A DNA stretch of 18,268 nucleotides from Bacteroidales bacterium UBA2800 (GTDB taxonomy: Bacteria; Bacteroidota; Bacteroidia; Bacteroidales; Paludibacteraceae), in NCBI GenBank assembly GCA_002351925.1, contig DEHM01000022.1:54837-73104 (forward strand). The letters are read 5' to 3'. A model generated the notes under the pieces. It searched no databases. It saw nothing but the letters and a program-made list of their open reading frames with translations, and was not told the origin of the DNA. The translations under genes and the position numbers were made by a program. Position 1 is the first letter of the stretch, and each line of letters starts with the position of its first letter. Of this stretch, positions 1 through 7,710 are shown piece by piece.

Positions 1-14
1 TGAGCTAAACGCCC
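1..14 (-). tRNA. 5' end of a tRNA gene, cut by the window edge
   Basis: Read on the minus strand, the first 14 bases are GGGCGTTTAGCTCA. This fits a tRNA 5' end: a seven-base acceptor strand, then T8 and A9, then the start of the D-arm (GCTC) with A14. A consensus promoter lies upstream, with its -7 element about 20 bases before the first tRNA base, leaving room for a short leader. The anticodon lies outside the window, so the amino acid cannot be given. Confidence 0.7.
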
Positions 15-34
15 TTTCTTTTCGAAAGCGGGTG

Positions 35-66
35 CAAAAGTACTGCTTTTTTTTGATATGACCAAA
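35..66 (-). promoter_or_regulatory. Bacteroidetes-type promoter for the tRNA at the left edge
   Basis: On the minus strand a TTTG (63-66) is followed after exactly 20 bases by TACTTTTG (35-42), matching the Bacteroidetes housekeeping consensus TTTG-N19-21-TAnnTTTG. The expected transcription start is near base 28-30, shortly before the tRNA. Poly-A and poly-T runs at 67-90 lie upstream of the -33 element. Confidence 0.7.
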
Positions 67-95
67 TTTTTTTGCAAAAAAATGCAATTTAGGGG

Positions 96-764
96 TCATT
101 TTTTTTGAAAAACACGATAATTATACCATTTTTGGTCTTTAAAACGGCTAAAAATAGCATAACATACCAGTGTGATGGTCATCCCGACAACAGCCCCTCC
201 AAACACATCCAGCGCAAAGTGCTGGCTCAGGTAGATACGACTGTATCCTCCCAGTGCGGCCAACACCAACAGCAGCACCTGTATCCCTTGGGCCGCGAGC
301 GTGTTAAATCTTCGGGCAGCCATGATACTCAGTACGAAGAAAAGGGCGAAGAAAGAAGTAGTGTGACCACTGGGGAAGGAGTACCAGTAGTTCATCTTGA
401 CGCCCTCTGTCAGCGGCAATTCTATATCCGGATAATGTGCGGTAAACCATGTAAGCGGGCGCGGCGCTACGAAGATATGTTTCACAATCTGCGTCGTCAG
501 TGCAGACAGCGCCTGGCACGCCGAGGCAAAGCAACCGTCGCCAATACGGTCCAGTAGGAGTATGAGTACACATAGCACGTACGGAAACCATTCGGCTACT
601 TGGGTGTAATAGCGAAAAAAGAAATCGCCTGCCGTCGTGTGGTGGTCGCAGAGCAGCAGATGCAGTTCCTGTTTGGGGATACAGAAAAGGGCTAAGCCCA
701 ATGCCAAAATCAGCATCAGGCTTAGCGTGATAAACGTAGCATTCTGTCGGAACAGCGATTTCAT
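96..764 (-). CDS. PAP2-superfamily membrane phosphatase
   Basis: A 222-residue integral membrane acid phosphatase of the PAP2 superfamily. All three catalytic signatures are present: K95-x6-R102-P103, P131-S-G-H134, and S175-R176-x5-H182-x3-D186. The two histidines and the aspartate are the family's phospho-transfer residues. Hydrophobic segments lie near residues 10-30, 60-72, 136-150, 160-175 and 188-206, and a basic tail ends the protein. Members act on lipid phosphates such as phosphatidic acid, phosphatidylglycerophosphate, undecaprenyl pyrophosphate or lipid A. The sequence alone does not separate these. The gene starts only 3 bases after the PKD-protein gene and lies in the same cluster as phosphatidylserine synthase, so a phospholipid or isoprenyl-lipid substrate is reasonable but inferred. 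I see no promoter of its own. Confidence 0.9.
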   Translation of the reverse strand: MKSLFRQNATFITLSLMLILALGLALFCIPKQELHLLLCDHHTTAGDFFFRYYTQVAEWFPYVLCVLILLLDRIGDGCFASACQALSALTTQIVKHIFVAPRPLTWFTAHYPDIELPLTEGVKMNYWYSFPSGHTTSFFALFFVLSIMAARRFNTLAAQGIQVLLLVLAALGGYSRIYLSQHFALDVFGGAVVGMTITLVCYAIFSRFKDQKWYNYRVFQKK

Positions 765-767
765 AAC

Positions 768-2078
768 TTATTCCACGCGTTGTCCGAAGAAATCATACAA
801 GCGCTGATCCAGTCGGATATACAGACGCTGATTGCGCAGTACTTTTTCCGGCGCCTGTTCCGGTTCTTCCTGTGTAAAGGAAGGAACGACCGTGATTTCT
901 AGTTCGCAGGAGGGTAGGGTGAGCCCGTTCTTGTCGGTCAGGAGCACATGGAAACGGTCGCCTTCTGTAAAAGGTTCAGGCTGATAATAAGTAGGACCTG
1001 TGGCGCCCTCTATCGCTTCGCCGTTCTTGTACCACTGGTAGGCTGTGAACGTATAACCCGCATTGCCCCCGTAGCCCGGCAAATAAACCGAGAGAACATT
1101 GTTGAACTTATACTTGATGATACTGCTCGGATAGAGGATGGTGAACTGGACAGGAAGCTCCACTGTCTTGTGGCAATAAGTATCGCTGAACTGCAGCGTA
1201 GCCTCATAGATACCCGGCTTGAGGTCAGCCACCGGCAAGGAGAGTTGACCCTGCTCCGGCGTCAACTTCGTCCTGCGGCCGTTCAGCACGCAGAAGATGT
1301 CGCCCAGTTCGCCGCGAATAACTTGGTAGTATACGCTGATATCTTCGCCTTTACAAATATACGTATAGCGCTGATGTACATACACTTCCAGACACGAACT
1401 GATAACTACATGGCGCTGGATGATAGTGTCACAATCGCTACTATTCTTTACTTGCAGCAACTCGGTGAGATTCAGTTCTATATCTTGAGTCGTCGTGTAG
1501 GTCTGACCGTTTAGTGGTTCGTAATAACTATCCACCGCGCGTATCTCATCTTGATGCACCGAAGGCACGCCATAGACGACAACTGTGTCCACGCGATGAC
1601 TGCAGTCTGCAGGCTCCGCCTCAGGAATAGTATCGTTGCGAAGCGAACCGGTATAGCCCAACTCTTTGCACTCATGACGATACACATATTGCGTGTCGGG
1701 CTGTGTTATCGGAATAGAGAACGCTACGGTATAACGTGTGTTGACGCTGTTCAGACGCCCGTATATATCGGCCACGATTCGGAACCAACCGGACGTCGTG
1801 TAGTCATGGGTAACACTGGCCGTACCATCCAGCAGGGTGATGCCGTCGCCGAAATCCCAGTTCACGCGCTGCAGGTTAAAACCGGCCTCGTTGACGATGG
1901 CTTGCAGACTGAACTCGCGGCTGTCGCCGAAACAGAATTTTGTCGAACTGATATCGCCGTTAGCAAAAGTCATCGTCTGGTTGCCATAGGTCACGCGCAC
2001 CTCTGCCGTGTTCTGCGCAAAGAGGAGAACGGGCAGCATGCAGCACACCCAGAGGATGACTATTCCGTATTTCTTCAT
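768..2078 (-). CDS. Secreted PKD-domain protein with short C-terminal motif
   Basis: A 436-residue exported protein with no recognised enzyme signature. Residues 1-21 form a signal peptide (KKY, hydrophobic core, ending LLFA), and cleavage would expose Q22, the Bacteroidetes Q-rule (pyroglutamate) start. Residues about 55-110 look like a PKD domain (WDFGDG at 74-79, HDYTTSG at 91-97). An Ig-like stretch (YQWYKNG from 347) lies near the C-terminus. The last 25 residues have the pattern K-x-LR ... IR ... Y ... GQ-x-V and resemble those of the next upstream gene product, the secreted endonuclease. The pattern recalls a shortened T9SS sorting domain. A surface-exposed or secreted adhesive or structural role is inferred from the domains. 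It starts 24 bases after the endonuclease gene in the same cluster. Confidence 0.8.
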   Translation of the reverse strand: MKKYGIVILWVCCMLPVLLFAQNTAEVRVTYGNQTMTFANGDISSTKFCFGDSREFSLQAIVNEAGFNLQRVNWDFGDGITLLDGTASVTHDYTTSGWFRIVADIYGRLNSVNTRYTVAFSIPITQPDTQYVYRHECKELGYTGSLRNDTIPEAEPADCSHRVDTVVVYGVPSVHQDEIRAVDSYYEPLNGQTYTTTQDIELNLTELLQVKNSSDCDTIIQRHVVISSCLEVYVHQRYTYICKGEDISVYYQVIRGELGDIFCVLNGRRTKLTPEQGQLSLPVADLKPGIYEATLQFSDTYCHKTVELPVQFTILYPSSIIKYKFNNVLSVYLPGYGGNAGYTFTAYQWYKNGEAIEGATGPTYYQPEPFTEGDRFHVLLTDKNGLTLPSCELEITVVPSFTQEEPEQAPEKVLRNQRLYIRLDQRLYDFFGQRVE

Positions 2079-2102
2079 ATTGTCGTTATGTTATTATTCT
2101 TC

Positions 2103-3566
2103 TTAACGCACGTTCTGGCCGCTCGTGGTATATGTGTTGTCCTCGCGCCGAATCACTACCTGACCTTTACGCAGTTCCTTGCGGGCCGCAGATGCCGGCT
2201 GAACCTCCGTAATATCGGTACTTGCGCCCTTCGGACTGAGCAAATACAACTCCTGCATACATGCACGTTTACTAGTACTTCCACCTACCGAGACAATGCG
2301 TATCGAGGTCGTAGTGCTCGGCAAGGTGATACGATAACGTACTTCGTTGCGGGTCTCTTGCAGAACCGTCTCTGTAATAGTGCGGAACGGAGTGCTATTA
2401 TCGTTAATGTAGATATCCAGTTGCATACTGGTTGCACTATTGTAGGGTGATGCACGGAACGCCAGTACTGCTGTGTCGGTCAGACTAATTTCCGAGAAAC
2501 TAATCTCACCATCGGTGGCACTTTTACCCATGCTAATCGAGGCATTTCCGTTTGACTGGATGCCGCTATTGGCGCTTCCTCCTGGTATTGCGTTCACTAG
2601 GGCTGCCGTGATAGCCGGTAGGTTAATGAGCGTGTCGTATGCTATCGGGCTCGGTTCGGGAGTGATGGAATCTACACATGTGCCGGTTTCGAATGCGCAC
2701 TCTAATGTGGCAAGATTTACGGCTTGACCTTTCCTATTACCCCAGATATATTCTACCAATTCCGGATAATCTATGAACGGATTCCGGTTGTGCTGGATAC
2801 TACTGATCTGGTCGGCACGACATATCTCTTTGTCGCTTACCGGGTCGGCACGATGCCAGTCCAAAAGCACTTTCTGAATACTATCAGAAAACATTAGATA
2901 CGATGCATTGCTGATATAATCAGAATAAGCAGTCCACTCCAAGTATTCATAGGCTGTCGCTACGAAGAAATAAGCTCGTGCAAAATCGCCGCGGTACTCT
3001 GGTGCTGGCTCAAAACATATATAGCCGTAGCCGGAGGTATTGGCTTTTGCCATTTTGAAACTACCGTTATCGAACTTATCACCTGTTTTTACATGTCCCG
3101 GGGGATAATTACTCTTCTGGCTATTGGCACGCTGATCAGATGGATTGAGGTTGAAGAGATCTTTATAAGCCTCATTGACCGTACCTCCCCACCAGCTTTT
3201 CGGCAGACAGTGCTCAATATTGAGCGAGCAACCGGAATCGCCTAATTTGTTCGGGTAATAGCGCACACAATGGGAATACATATCCCACACGATGCCGTCG
3301 GGATGCATATCTGTCGACGGCAACGCCTGCCAGGTACCGTATGCCTTCAAGTCTCCTTTTTCCCACTCAGGAGGGTTGGAACTGGTATGATAGGTGTTCA
3401 CACCGTAATCATAGCGATCGCCGCCTCTTACAATAAGGCTGAGTTGGCTTTTCAGCACGGAGTCTTGTTTGCCGTCAATGGCATCGTAGTAATTGGCTGG
3501 AATAGCTTCGGCCATTAGGGCAAGGGAGAATACCAATGCACCCAGTAAAGTGATGTGTCGTGTCAT
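2103..3566 (-). CDS. Secreted endonuclease I family nuclease
   Basis: A 487-residue secreted protein with an endonuclease I (EndA/NucM-like) domain, a family of metal-dependent extracellular nucleases with a beta-beta-alpha metal site. I start it at the ATG at 3566 because this gives a clean signal peptide (MTRHITLLGALVFSLALM, then AEA); a longer in-frame start at 3647 would overlap pssA and precede the signal with hydrophilic residues. Family hallmarks are EHCLPKSWW (118-126), DLFNLNPSDQRAN (136-148) and, further on, a DQISSIQHNRNPFIDYPE stretch. A beta-rich region fills the second half. The last 25 residues (KELRKGQ ... Y ... GQNVR) match the C-terminal motif of the downstream PKD protein, so both are probably handled by the same export or anchoring route (inference). 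Scavenging of extracellular DNA or RNA is a likely use. Confidence 0.85.
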   Translation of the reverse strand: MTRHITLLGALVFSLALMAEAIPANYYDAIDGKQDSVLKSQLSLIVRGGDRYDYGVNTYHTSSNPPEWEKGDLKAYGTWQALPSTDMHPDGIVWDMYSHCVRYYPNKLGDSGCSLNIEHCLPKSWWGGTVNEAYKDLFNLNPSDQRANSQKSNYPPGHVKTGDKFDNGSFKMAKANTSGYGYICFEPAPEYRGDFARAYFFVATAYEYLEWTAYSDYISNASYLMFSDSIQKVLLDWHRADPVSDKEICRADQISSIQHNRNPFIDYPELVEYIWGNRKGQAVNLATLECAFETGTCVDSITPEPSPIAYDTLINLPAITAALVNAIPGGSANSGIQSNGNASISMGKSATDGEISFSEISLTDTAVLAFRASPYNSATSMQLDIYINDNSTPFRTITETVLQETRNEVRYRITLPSTTTSIRIVSVGGSTSKRACMQELYLLSPKGASTDITEVQPASAARKELRKGQVVIRREDNTYTTSGQNVR

Positions 3567-3586
3567 GATATGTTCGGTTTTAGAGG

Positions 3587-4294
3587 TTACTTCTTTTTCG
3601 GCATCACAGCCAGCAGCAGGTTCAGCGCTACGTACCAAACGATACAAGCCGTTCCACTAAACATGGCGAACTCGATATGTTTGGTTATCAGTGCTTTAGC
3701 AATGCAATAGGCCATCAGTATCAGGCAGCCGCAGAGGAACAAAATGACTTCCGTCTTCTGTGTCTTCAGGCTCTTGAAACTGAAGAAAGGAATCTCTGCG
3801 TTCAGCAGATAGCAGCTCACCAGCGACAGACCGATCAGCGCCCAGGCCATCCAGTCGAAAGCCAGCATCGCATATGGCATACAGCATATACCGCCCCAGA
3901 AAATAGCATTGGCCGGCGTAGCCAAACCGATAAACGAGGCATGTTGACGCTCATCGACATTAAATTTCGCCAGACGCAACGCCGAGAAGGCCGCCATCAG
4001 CAACGCCAGACCTGCCCACCAACCCAGTAGCGGACGCAGATAGCAGAAGAGCATCATCGCCGGAGCCAGACCAAAGGTGATGTCATCCGCTAGCGAATCC
4101 AACTGTACGCCAATGGGGCTTGGCGCTTTCAGCAGACGGGCACTCAGTCCGTCGAAGAAATCCAGAAAAGCACCTGCCAACACAAACACGAATGCCCATA
4201 TGAAGGCACCTTGAGTCGCCAGAAAAACAGCTATACTTCCGCAAATCAGGTTGCCGCTCGTAATAGCATCGGGTATAATACGTTTGATGTTCAT
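3587..4294 (-). CDS. pssA: CDP-diacylglycerol-serine O-phosphatidyltransferase
   Basis: Makes phosphatidylserine from CDP-diacylglycerol and L-serine, the committed step toward phosphatidylethanolamine, in the inner membrane. The 235-residue protein carries the complete CDP-alcohol phosphotransferase signature: D48-G49-x2-A52-R53-x8-G62-x3-D66-x3-D70. The rest is strongly hydrophobic with several membrane segments, and it ends in a basic MPKKK tail. The N-terminal MNIKRIIPDAITSGNL is typical of the Bacteroidetes enzyme. Its ATG overlaps the stop of the MFS gene by 4 bases (ATGA), indicating translational coupling. No psd (decarboxylase) gene is in the window. Confidence 0.92.
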   Translation of the reverse strand: MNIKRIIPDAITSGNLICGSIAVFLATQGAFIWAFVFVLAGAFLDFFDGLSARLLKAPSPIGVQLDSLADDITFGLAPAMMLFCYLRPLLGWWAGLALLMAAFSALRLAKFNVDERQHASFIGLATPANAIFWGGICCMPYAMLAFDWMAWALIGLSLVSCYLLNAEIPFFSFKSLKTQKTEVILFLCGCLILMAYCIAKALITKHIEFAMFSGTACIVWYVALNLLLAVMPKKK

Positions 4295-5601
4295 AATCGT
4301 TTATATACTAAATACGTTATCAAAAATGTCGTTACGCTACATGCGTTCGCAATCCAGAAGAAGGCGGAATAGCCGACTGCCATTTCGATAGAACCGGCGA
4401 TAAATCCCGGAATCATCATCGATAGTGCCATAAAGGCGGTGCAGATCGCATAGTGTGAGGTTTTGTACGGCCCATCTGAGAAATACATCATATACATCAT
4501 ATACGCCGTAAAACCGAATCCGTAGCCGAACTGCTCCAGACTGACCGCACTTCCGATCAGCCATAGGGACTCCGGTTGCGCCATGCTCAGATAGCAATAC
4601 ACAAAACTCGGTAATGTCAATGCTGCCGCCATCAGCCAGATCGAGCGTTTGAGGCCTTTCTTGGATATATATATACCTCCCAGGATACCGCCGAGCAGGA
4701 GACAGATGACGCCAATTGTGCCGTAGAGCAGCCCCACAGTGTCCGTACTCAGTTCCAATCCGCCGCCGATGAGCTGTCCCTCGCGGATGAATGTTTCTCG
4801 AGCGTCTACCAGAAACGGTTGACACAGTTTGACGAGGAAGCCTTCGCTCAAACGGTATAGCAGCATAAATGCGATGGCCAGCGCCACGCCCGGTTTGGTG
4901 AAGAAAGTCACGAACGACTCTTTCAGTTCGCGCATGGCTCCCTTATAGTCTTTCACTTCCCGCGGTTGGTCTTCCGTTGCATGGGGTAGGAAGAAGCAAT
5001 GGTACAGCGTGACACCCAATAGGATAGCGCTTGTCACACCCAGAGTGATTTGCCATGAACCCGGGATGTCTCCCGTCTTATTCTCCAGATAACCAGCTAT
5101 ATAGACGATGACGCCTTGCGAGAAGACGGCAGCGATGCGGTAGAACGTAGAGCGAATTCCTACGAACGCCGCTTGGCTTTTTGTATCATGCGCCAGCATA
5201 TAAAAGCCGTCTGCTGCGATGTCGTGCGTGGCGGAGGCAAAAGCGGCGATGATGAATAGAATCAGCGTGAAGCGGAACGTTCCTACCGAGGTCGCTTTGG
5301 CTGCTATTGTCTCTGTTGCAGGGTGCGGCAGACTGATTGTCAGCAAGATACACAAAGCCGTCAGCAATAGTTGCATGGCGATTATCCACCACCTTTTGGT
5401 ACGCAGTATATCTACGAACGGACTCCATAGTCCCTTGAGGAACCAAGGGAAGTAGAGCAGGGTGGTGAAGAACGACAACTGGTCATTGGGCACACCCATC
5501 TTGGCAAACAGCATGACAGAGATGCTGTTTACCAGGAAGTACGGGATTCCTTCCGTAAAATACAGCGTTGGAACCCAAGCCCAAGGACTAATGTGTTTCA
5601 T
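4291..5601 (-). CDS. MFS permease, AmpG-like
   Basis: A 436-residue major facilitator superfamily transporter with about 12 hydrophobic segments. The opening SPWAWVPTLYFTEGIPYF, followed by LYFPWFLKGLWSPFVDILRTKRWW, is characteristic of the AmpG-like group common in Bacteroidetes. AmpG in enterobacteria imports anhydro-muropeptides during cell-wall recycling. Whether this member moves muropeptides, other glycans or something else cannot be told from sequence. The gene ends with a 4-base overlap with pssA. A 9-bp hairpin sits 9 bases upstream of the start codon in the 68-base gap after ppiD. Confidence 0.82.
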   Translation of the reverse strand: MKHISPWAWVPTLYFTEGIPYFLVNSISVMLFAKMGVPNDQLSFFTTLLYFPWFLKGLWSPFVDILRTKRWWIIAMQLLLTALCILLTISLPHPATETIAAKATSVGTFRFTLILFIIAAFASATHDIAADGFYMLAHDTKSQAAFVGIRSTFYRIAAVFSQGVIVYIAGYLENKTGDIPGSWQITLGVTSAILLGVTLYHCFFLPHATEDQPREVKDYKGAMRELKESFVTFFTKPGVALAIAFMLLYRLSEGFLVKLCQPFLVDARETFIREGQLIGGGLELSTDTVGLLYGTIGVICLLLGGILGGIYISKKGLKRSIWLMAAALTLPSFVYCYLSMAQPESLWLIGSAVSLEQFGYGFGFTAYMMYMMYFSDGPYKTSHYAICTAFMALSMMIPGFIAGSIEMAVGYSAFFWIANACSVTTFLITYLVYKRL

Positions 5602-5610
5602 TTTAGCGCA

Positions 5611-5642
5611 AAGGAGAGTTGCCCTTGTCGAGCACTCTCCTT
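5611..5642 (-). promoter_or_regulatory. Hairpin just upstream of the MFS gene
   Basis: Perfect 9-base arms AAGGAGAGT (5611-5619) and ACTCTCCTT (5634-5642) flank a 14-base loop. In the minus-strand transcript the structure ends 9 bases before the MFS start codon and has no T-run after it. That argues against an intrinsic terminator and for an RNA processing, stability or translation-control element between ppiD and the permease gene (inference). Confidence 0.45.
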
Positions 5643-5669
5643 ATTATATTCACGTACGCGCGCACGCAT

Positions 5670-7670
5670 TTATTGGAAGTTAGCGCGGTTGTCCTCTACC
5701 TCAGCCTGGTCTTCCATCAACTGGATAGCCTGGTAGGGCAGGTAAGCAAAGCGGCTGCCCAGTTGAGCCTTCTCTGTCTCCGCGTTAAAATCGTCGTTAT
5801 TGTTGAGTGCTGCTCCTGTTTTTACTACAAACACGCCCATGTTACCCTGGATAGGCTCGCTCAAGGCGTTCTCGCCCAGGGCCATAGTGCGACCGATCAC
5901 TTTCGGCTCCATACCTGCATGACCGAAACGGTTGTCCGCCAGACTCACGCGCTCGGCGTTCTGAACGGGTTGGCCCATGATCTCAGCAGCGGCCTCCAGG
6001 CTTTCTGCGCCCTTCAGTTGTTTCAGGATATATGCGGCTTTCGCATTGTTGGTTGCTTCGTACGTCAACTCGGCACGCACAGCCTCCAGCGGACGATAGT
6101 CGCCGTCGTTCACTTCGGTAAGAGCTGCTACAATAAACTGCTGACCGCACTCAAATACGTCGCTCACTTGACCTTCCTTAGCCTCAAATGCCCAGCGAAC
6201 AATGGGACGGCTGGACTTCAACTGACCTACTTTGTCGGTCGTCGCAGTCAGGTTATACTGCGGTATCACAGCCATGCCTGCCTCCTGAGCCGCTGCCTCC
6301 AGTGCCTCGGCATTGGGGTTGGCTACAATAAACTGCTTGGCGTTGTTGTAGATGATCGAATAGGTCTTGCTCGATGGAGTCACCTCACGAGCCAGGATAG
6401 CCAGTTTTACCTTCGGTGTCGGCTTGCTCAGATCCATGATCTCATAGGTCTGCTCACCCATGCCCTGTGCTACGGTGAACTGCTCGCCGCGCTTGCCGTT
6501 GAAGGCCGGCTCGGCAATATTCTTCGGCAGATCGGTAGCATGGAACCAGCCCAGCTCCTGATCTTCTCCGTCTTTCACAATAGCTTTCAGCTCAACCGAG
6601 TCCGGCATCGAATAACCGGCCTGCATGATACGAGCCATCATATACGTGTCGTGCTCAAAGAGAATCTCCGTGTAGTCACCGGCTTTTGCACCCTTTGCGA
6701 ATGCAAACTCCTTGAAGTGCGTCGGCACGGTCTCTTCCGAGTAGTCGCGACCGTCATACATGATGTCCGAGTTGGTGTTTACCACCAGACTCACGTCCTC
6801 AGTCGTGCGGAACTCCTCCTGCAGGTTCTGCAGCAGAGTCTCAGCAGCCTTGAAGTCGTCCTCCGAAGGCTTGATGTCGAAGGCTACGTATTTGATAGCG
6901 CGATTCGGAGTCTGCTTGTAGAGCGGCATGTGCTGCTTATACAGTTTCTTCAGGTCGCGGTCGCTCACCTTCACCAGACTGTCGGCTACGGTGTAGTAGG
7001 GCTGCATCACATACTCGGCTGCTACACCCTCCTGACGAGCCTTGAAGGCGTATTCGGCCTCCAGACTATTGGCTTTCACCAGGTGTTGCAGCAGGTTGGT
7101 GTATTTCTCCTGCATATAGCTGATACGCACAGCGTTCTCCCAGTAGAGCCAATAGGTCTTGGCCTGCTTCAGATTCGCGTTCTGCTCAGCATCATCGCTC
7201 TCTTCGTTGATAGCTTGCAGCAGGTTGATAACTGCGTTGCGGTTAAACTGACCGTTCTCGTCCATAAACGCACGACGACCACGGATAATCTGATGAGGGT
7301 GCTCACCGATGCAGAGCTCACTCAGCTCGTCGGTGGTAATCTCCATACCGATCTCATTGGTCTGAGCACGCATCGTGTAGTCCATCAGCAACATGTTCCA
7401 CACCTGATTGCGGATCTGTGCCGTCATGTCCTCGTCGAAATCCGAGCGACCGGTCTCAATTTTGTACACTTCTGTCAGTTGCTCCTTAGCTGTCTCATAC
7501 TCGGTGTAGTGAATCTTCTGGCCCTCAATCACCGCTACGTTCTCACGGCTACGGTTGAAGAAACTGCTACCCGAGTTCAAAAAGTCGCCAAGGATAAAAG
7601 CGAGCATGGCCAAACCCACAATTGCAATCAACAGGGCGCCATGATTTCTAATTCGTTGTAAACTTGCCAT
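5670..7670 (-). CDS. PpiD/SurA-like periplasmic folding factor with degenerate parvulin domain
   Basis: A 666-residue membrane-anchored periplasmic protein of the PpiD/SurA_N type. Residues 10-28 are a single N-terminal membrane anchor (MASLQRIRNHG then GALLIAIVGLAMLAFILG). Residues 40-200 are the helical SurA-N chaperone region (VAVIEGQKI ... NQVWNMLL). The family normally has a central parvulin isomerase domain; here residues about 352-427 hold only its edges (SVELKAIV, ELGWF, then GEQTYEIMDLS). The helical middle part and the conserved histidines are absent, so prolyl isomerase activity is doubtful. The C-terminal half (SRPIVRWAF, GQVSDVFECG, EPKVIGRTMAL) is typical of Bacteroidetes homologues. 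A role as a chaperone for exported proteins fits the surrounding secreted and envelope genes. It starts 40 bases after the lipoprotein gene. Confidence 0.85.
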   Translation of the reverse strand: MASLQRIRNHGALLIAIVGLAMLAFILGDFLNSGSSFFNRSRENVAVIEGQKIHYTEYETAKEQLTEVYKIETGRSDFDEDMTAQIRNQVWNMLLMDYTMRAQTNEIGMEITTDELSELCIGEHPHQIIRGRRAFMDENGQFNRNAVINLLQAINEESDDAEQNANLKQAKTYWLYWENAVRISYMQEKYTNLLQHLVKANSLEAEYAFKARQEGVAAEYVMQPYYTVADSLVKVSDRDLKKLYKQHMPLYKQTPNRAIKYVAFDIKPSEDDFKAAETLLQNLQEEFRTTEDVSLVVNTNSDIMYDGRDYSEETVPTHFKEFAFAKGAKAGDYTEILFEHDTYMMARIMQAGYSMPDSVELKAIVKDGEDQELGWFHATDLPKNIAEPAFNGKRGEQFTVAQGMGEQTYEIMDLSKPTPKVKLAILAREVTPSSKTYSIIYNNAKQFIVANPNAEALEAAAQEAGMAVIPQYNLTATTDKVGQLKSSRPIVRWAFEAKEGQVSDVFECGQQFIVAALTEVNDGDYRPLEAVRAELTYEATNNAKAAYILKQLKGAESLEAAAEIMGQPVQNAERVSLADNRFGHAGMEPKVIGRTMALGENALSEPIQGNMGVFVVKTGAALNNNDDFNAETEKAQLGSRFAYLPYQAIQLMEDQAEVEDNRANFQ

Positions 7671-7710
7671 TTTTTTCTTTTAACTATAATCTTTTTTGTA
7701 ACTTAAAGTC

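Noticed and set aside
72..87. Small inverted repeat TTGCA-A6-TGCAA as terminator of the PAP2 gene
   Set aside because: The stem is only 5 bp and is not followed by T in the minus direction; it more likely reflects AT-rich DNA upstream of the tRNA promoter.
3567..3647. Upstream in-frame ATG extending the endonuclease by 27 residues
   Set aside because: It would place a hydrophilic stretch before a good signal peptide and overlap the end of pssA. The ATG at 3566 fits better.
5619..7661. Long open frame (680 codons) on the plus strand opposite the ppiD-like gene
   Set aside because: It mirrors the minus-strand gene, whose product has clear SurA-N homology and a membrane anchor. The antisense product has no recognisable domain and runs into flanking sequence without its own promoter.
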